Assembly: GCF_014066305.1 (NCBI RefSeq)
Contig: NW_023501038.1
Location: 744,001 to 808,000, forward strand
Direction: 5' to 3'
Length of the DNA stretch: 64,000 bases
From: Letharia columbiana
Taxonomy: Eukaryota > Ascomycota > Lecanoromycetes > Lecanorales > Parmeliaceae
Part shown: positions 59,655 to 64,000 of the stretch, piece by piece
How positions within the stretch are numbered: position 1 is the first letter of the stretch
Layout of the letters: each line of letters starts with the position of its first letter
The notes under the pieces: model-generated
Database searches by the model: none
What the model saw: only the letters and a program-made list of their open reading frames with translations
What the model was told of the DNA's origin: nothing
Made by a program: the position numbers and the translations under genes

Positions 59655-62155
59655 AGTATATATAAAAGAATAAGATAGGGCTGAGCTTGAAAACCTTGAA
59701 TTTGTATGTGCAGCCAATTATAAATTTAGGGTCACTACGCTCTTTAGTTAGACCGGCTGAGTCAGCCCGCTAGCCCCCCCGAGCTCCCTTATTAAAAATT
59801 TGTATGTAGAAGTTTTACACTCTGAAATAACCAGCTCCCTACGGATGCTATTTCTTCATAATTTCGTAAATTGTAGAGCTCGCTTTGCGCTTTCTAACGC
59901 TGTAAAAATAATGAAGTTTGGCCTACTATTGGTGGATTAAATGAACATTCAAATATGGTAGTTATAGTAGTCACACCAGACGCGTCCGGGATCGGATAAT
60001 AATCCTTCCACCTTTGTTTGTGTAACCATTATTCTTCCACCACTCTACCAATTCTACCAATTCCACCAATATGAACACAATCGTCTTCGGTACCCCTCGC
60101 CAAAGGTTACTCAACGTTTCAGGCACGTACACCCCTTTTGCCCGCCTCTTAGAGCCCCTACTAACGCCCCCAGGCGATCCGCTACTCTCCTAATCGAGGC
60201 CGCAATCGACCCCAATAGCCTTTTTACCCTTACTACTGCCTCATAAACGCGTGTTAGATCCTGAAGCATCCTCAAAAAGAAGCTCCGAACGAGATTCAGA
60301 GCCATGTAGAAGACCCTCTGTTACGATACTTACTCAGACTTTTTCAGCGACCCCTTTCGACAGCCCACACTCGTCAGCCAATCAGCTCAGTCATCCACTC
60401 AGTCAGCCACTCAGCTAGCTACTTAATCTGATACTCTACAAGAGAAGAAGCAAGAGGAGGAACTACAACAGGTGCGGGAACACTGCGGAGAACACTGCGG
60501 AGAAACCAAGCGGCAACAAGGCCACCATCGTCAAGAACACGGCTCAGCTCTCCAAGATCCCACGTCATATTCCAGTTATCACATCATCAGTCAGCACACT
60601 CAGCTAGCCACTCCACGTCTAATACTCTCAGCAAGAGGAGGACCCTGCAACGAGTTGAGGAGCAAGAGGAGGAACTACAACAGGCAAATGCGGAGAACAC
60701 TGCGGAGAAACCAAGCGGCAACAAGGCCCCCAGCACCAAGAACACGGCTCAACTCTCCAAGATCCCACGTCATATACTCTCCACGGTTCCATATCAAATC
60801 ATCACTCAGCAAGCGGAGAACACCACTGCAACTTAGCCTATCATCCCCACTACATTAAGGAGTAAGAGGAGGAACTACAACAGGCAAATGCGGAGAACAC
60901 TGCGGAGAACACTACGGAGAACACTGCGGAGAAACCAAGCGGCAACAAGGCCACCATCGTCAAGAACACGGCTCAGCTCTCCAAGATCCCACGTCATATG
61001 CTCTCCACGGTTCCACATCAAATCATCACTCAGCAAGCGGAGAACACCACTGCAACTTAGCCTATCATCCCCACTACATTAAGGAGTAAGAGGAGGAACT
61101 ACAACAGGCAAATGCGGAGAACACTGCGGAGAAACCAAGCGGCAACAAGGCCACCATCGTCAAGAACACGGCTCAGCTCTCCAAGATCCCACGTCATATC
61201 AGTTATCCACTCAGTCAGCCACTCAGCTAGCCACTCAGTCTGATACTCTACAAGAGGAGGAGCAAGAGGAGGAACTACAACAGGCAAATGCGGAGAACAC
61301 TGCGGAGAAACCAAGCGGCAACAAGGCCCCCAGCACCAAGAACACGGCTCAGCTCTCCAAGATCCCACGTTAAATCCACGTTATAAATCTACTCAGCAAG
61401 CGGAGAACACCACTGCAACTTAGCCTGTCATCCCCACTACATTAAGGGGTAAGAGGAGGAACTACAACAGGCAAATACGGAGAACACTATGGAGAACACT
61501 GCGGAGAAACCAAGCGGCAACAAGGCCCCCAGCACCAAGAACACGGCTCAGCTCTCCAAGATCCCACGTCATATGCTCTCCACGGTTCCACATCAAATCA
61601 TCACTCAGTAAGCGGAGAACACCACTGCAACTTGGCCTGTCATCCCCACTGCATTAATATGATACATCACTGCGGCCTCTGCAGGAGAAACATCGGACGA
61701 TGCATATTTGGACAAATTGGAACCGTCCGATGTCTTACTCTGACAGCTATTTCATTATTCGAATGATTTCACTACGGTAGGAGATAATGTGGGATTCACA
61801 CCACTAATTGGCATGTTGTCTCCATTTCTTTCCGGTATTTCGATACTTCTTGCCATAAGGACATGGCCTTTCTCTGTTTTTTATAGGCAATTATTACGGA
61901 TTAATCCTTCACTTGATATACCTTCCTAATTAGACCTTAGCGCACCTCTCTCCGCACATATATGCCTGTATATCACATAGATTGAATTAATTTTGTAGTA
62001 GTGGAAGTAGGTCAAAAACGCACAGCAAGCGATTAGAGTTCGATTTGACTTAGGGCTAGGGCTAAAATTCGATTTAACTTAGAAAAATCCAACTTCATTT
62101 AACTTAGAAAAATGAAAAATCCAACTTCATGAATTTAATTCATAGGCCTTTACTT
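59655..62155 (+). mobile_element. short-TIR family, long copy D, best-preserved
   Basis: Runs from AGTATATATAAAAGAATAAG to ATTCATAGGCCTTTACTTG, 2.5 kb. The ORF beginning at ATG 60071 reads MNTIVFGTPRQRLLNV, then SGTYTPFARLLEPLL and TPPGDP, before stops. Six minisatellite units follow (60.48-61.6 kb). Then comes a segment at about 61690-61910 reading DAYLDKLEPSDVLL, a TGA in the position of Trp, QLFHYSNDFTTVGDNVGFTP, and a hydrophobic stretch LSPFLSGISILLAIRTW. I recognise no transposase. The product, if any, is unknown. Confidence 0.7.
60480..61640 (+). repeat. coding minisatellite (copy D)
   Basis: Six units (near 60499, 60701, 60929, 61130, 61308 and 61504). Two sub-types alternate: ACCATCGTCAAGAACACGG and CCCAGCACCAAGAACACGG. 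Both also occur in copies A and B. Confidence 0.75.
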
Positions 62156-63400
62156 GTAATAGATATTAAAATTAACTTCTTATTAATTATAAGTAAATTA
62201 ATTTAAAGTTAATTAACTTTCTAAAAATCTAATATTAATATAACTTTTTCTTTTTTCTATTAAAAACTTTAATTTTTTTTTATTAATTATAGAACTTAAT
62301 CTACGCTTTCTATAAGAATAATTCGACTATTACTAGACTATAGATTAAAAGAATCGAGGGTATCGCGCTTTATGGCCGATACGCTCTATTTAACTCTATA
62401 AGAGTCTACTATATCCTCGCTATAGACTATTAAAGCGATTACGCTCTAATACTTTCTAATAATTTTAATTTTTTAAAATTTAATCTAATTATTTTAAGTA
62501 AATCTTAAATTAAAATATTTTTACTCTTCGAAGTTTAAGAATCGAATTTAATCTCGAAATTAGATTTAAAAATAAATTACTTTCTATAAATTTAATTTAT
62601 AGGCCTAAACTTATAACTTAATAATATATTAAACTTTAATAAAATTATTATACTTCTTTATAGAGAAGATTATCTTTTTAAGTAAAAAATAAGAAATAAG
62701 CTTTAATCGTTATTATAAAGAAATTTAATAAGAAATAAAAGAATAAGAAGATTTTTAAAGATAATAATAATTTAAAATATAAAAATATTACTTTAAAATA
62801 AAATCGAGGTAATAATAATAATAATACTATTAATTCTCTTTTAAAGAACTTAGATAATACTTATTATAAGAGATTAGATAACGTATTTAATAGTCGAAAA
62901 GATATAATATTTAATATAGAATTTAAGTAATTTTCGAGATATTATTTTAAAAGATATAGAATATTTCTAATCTTACTCGATATTTAATATATAAATTATC
63001 GTATTTTAAAAACGTTATTCGTAGTAGCCTCTACGAGAGCCCTACGAAGCCTCTATAAGGGCTCTATTTAGATTCAAATAGGGGTATCTAACTATAAAAC
63101 GTAGATATTTTCGAGATTAAGCTTTTTTAACTAAATTATTAATAATCGTCTCGTATAAAATAAACTAGTCTCGTTATAGAATATTAAGAATTATAAGATT
63201 TTATAAATAGATTATAAAGATATAAATTTTTAAAAAAAGAAGTAAAAGTTAAAAAATTTCAAGTTTAATTCTTTTTATATATCTTTTCAACTAGTAAACG
63301 TATTTAATTATTTAAAGTATATATTATTAGTAAATAAAAATAAGAAGCGATATTAATTATTTAACTATTAAACTTTTTATAATTATAAAATACTTTTTTT

Positions 63401-63511
<111 letters not shown>

Positions 63512-63846
63512 TATATTATAATCGATAGTAGAGATACTATAAGAGTTAAAGAATATTAGAGTTATTTAATTAATATATTAATATCTAAATTAGATAAAGA
63601 GATAATAGATAAAAAACTCGAAATTAAAACTTTAAATTATCTCTTAATTAAATAATTAAATCGCGAGAATTATAAGAAAATATAGAGAATTAGTTAATAT
63701 CTTAGCTTAACGCTAATCTAAAATTAAATAATAAGATAAATCGAGAGACTAAAAATATCTTTAACTCTTTATTTAATTCTATAAAGAATATCGAAATAAT
63801 TAATAAAATTTTATACGAATTCTTAACTTACTTTCTCTTTTATATT

Positions 63847-64000
63847 AGTATATATAAAAGAATAAGATAGAGCTAAATTAGAAAATCTTAAATTTATATA
63901 TATAGTTAATTATTAATTTAGAATTACTACGCTCTTTAGTTAGATCAGCTAAGTTAGCCCGCTAACCCTCTCGAGCTCTCTTATTAAAAATTTATATATA
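63847..64000 (+). mobile_element. short-TIR family copy E, cut by the window end
   Basis: Begins AGTATATATAAAAGAATAAG and follows the left-end sequence of copies B-D (ACTACGCTCTTTAGTTAGAT) to the last base of the window. Confidence 0.6.

Overview
The window is from a filamentous ascomycete (Pezizomycotina; Dothideomycetes is possible but not shown). Genes have short GT-AG introns of about 48-280 nt. They encode ordinary fungal proteins: a small-subunit processome factor, complex I, a nucleoporin precursor, and SNF2 and HMG-box proteins. About half of the window is an AT-rich repeat block with the signature of repeat-induced point mutation (RIP): CpA and TpG are nearly absent while CpG survives.

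Layout. 1-1.7 kb: a broken gag-like retroelement relic with Pro-Glu-Gln-Pro coding repeats. 1.7-28.0 kb: a gene-dense, GC-balanced arm with UTP5 (+), an HMG-box regulator (-), a membrane-anchored GDSL esterase (-), a cyclin-box protein (-), the 51-kDa complex I subunit (+), a possible small broken gene (+), a SNF2 ATPase (-), the Nup98-Nup96 precursor (-) and a DNAJC9-like J protein (-). Splice sites were worked out by hand. Most of these genes are spread over several reading frames, and several catalytic or conserved motifs appear only after splicing. 28.1-64 kb: an AT-rich transposon graveyard. It holds two LTR retrotransposons with intact 5-bp target duplications, a long-TIR Mutator-like element with a near-perfect 10-bp duplication, a TA-flanked MITE nested inside another element, and a multi-copy short-TIR family. 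Members of that family occur as ~0.4-0.6 kb internal-deletion forms and ~2.2-2.5 kb forms carrying a coding minisatellite of unknown function. One intact, RIP-free four-exon gene (AhpD/CMD-like) sits alone in this block at 48.84-49.90 kb.

The housekeeping genes act in separate processes (ribosome biogenesis, respiration, nuclear pore, chromatin, transcription) and form no pathway cluster. The best candidate for something undescribed is the short-TIR family with its expanding coding minisatellite and conserved C-terminal segment (40.9-43.3, 52.3-56.8 and 59.7-62.2 kb). Its member copies differ widely in RIP load, so the family probably moved in several waves.
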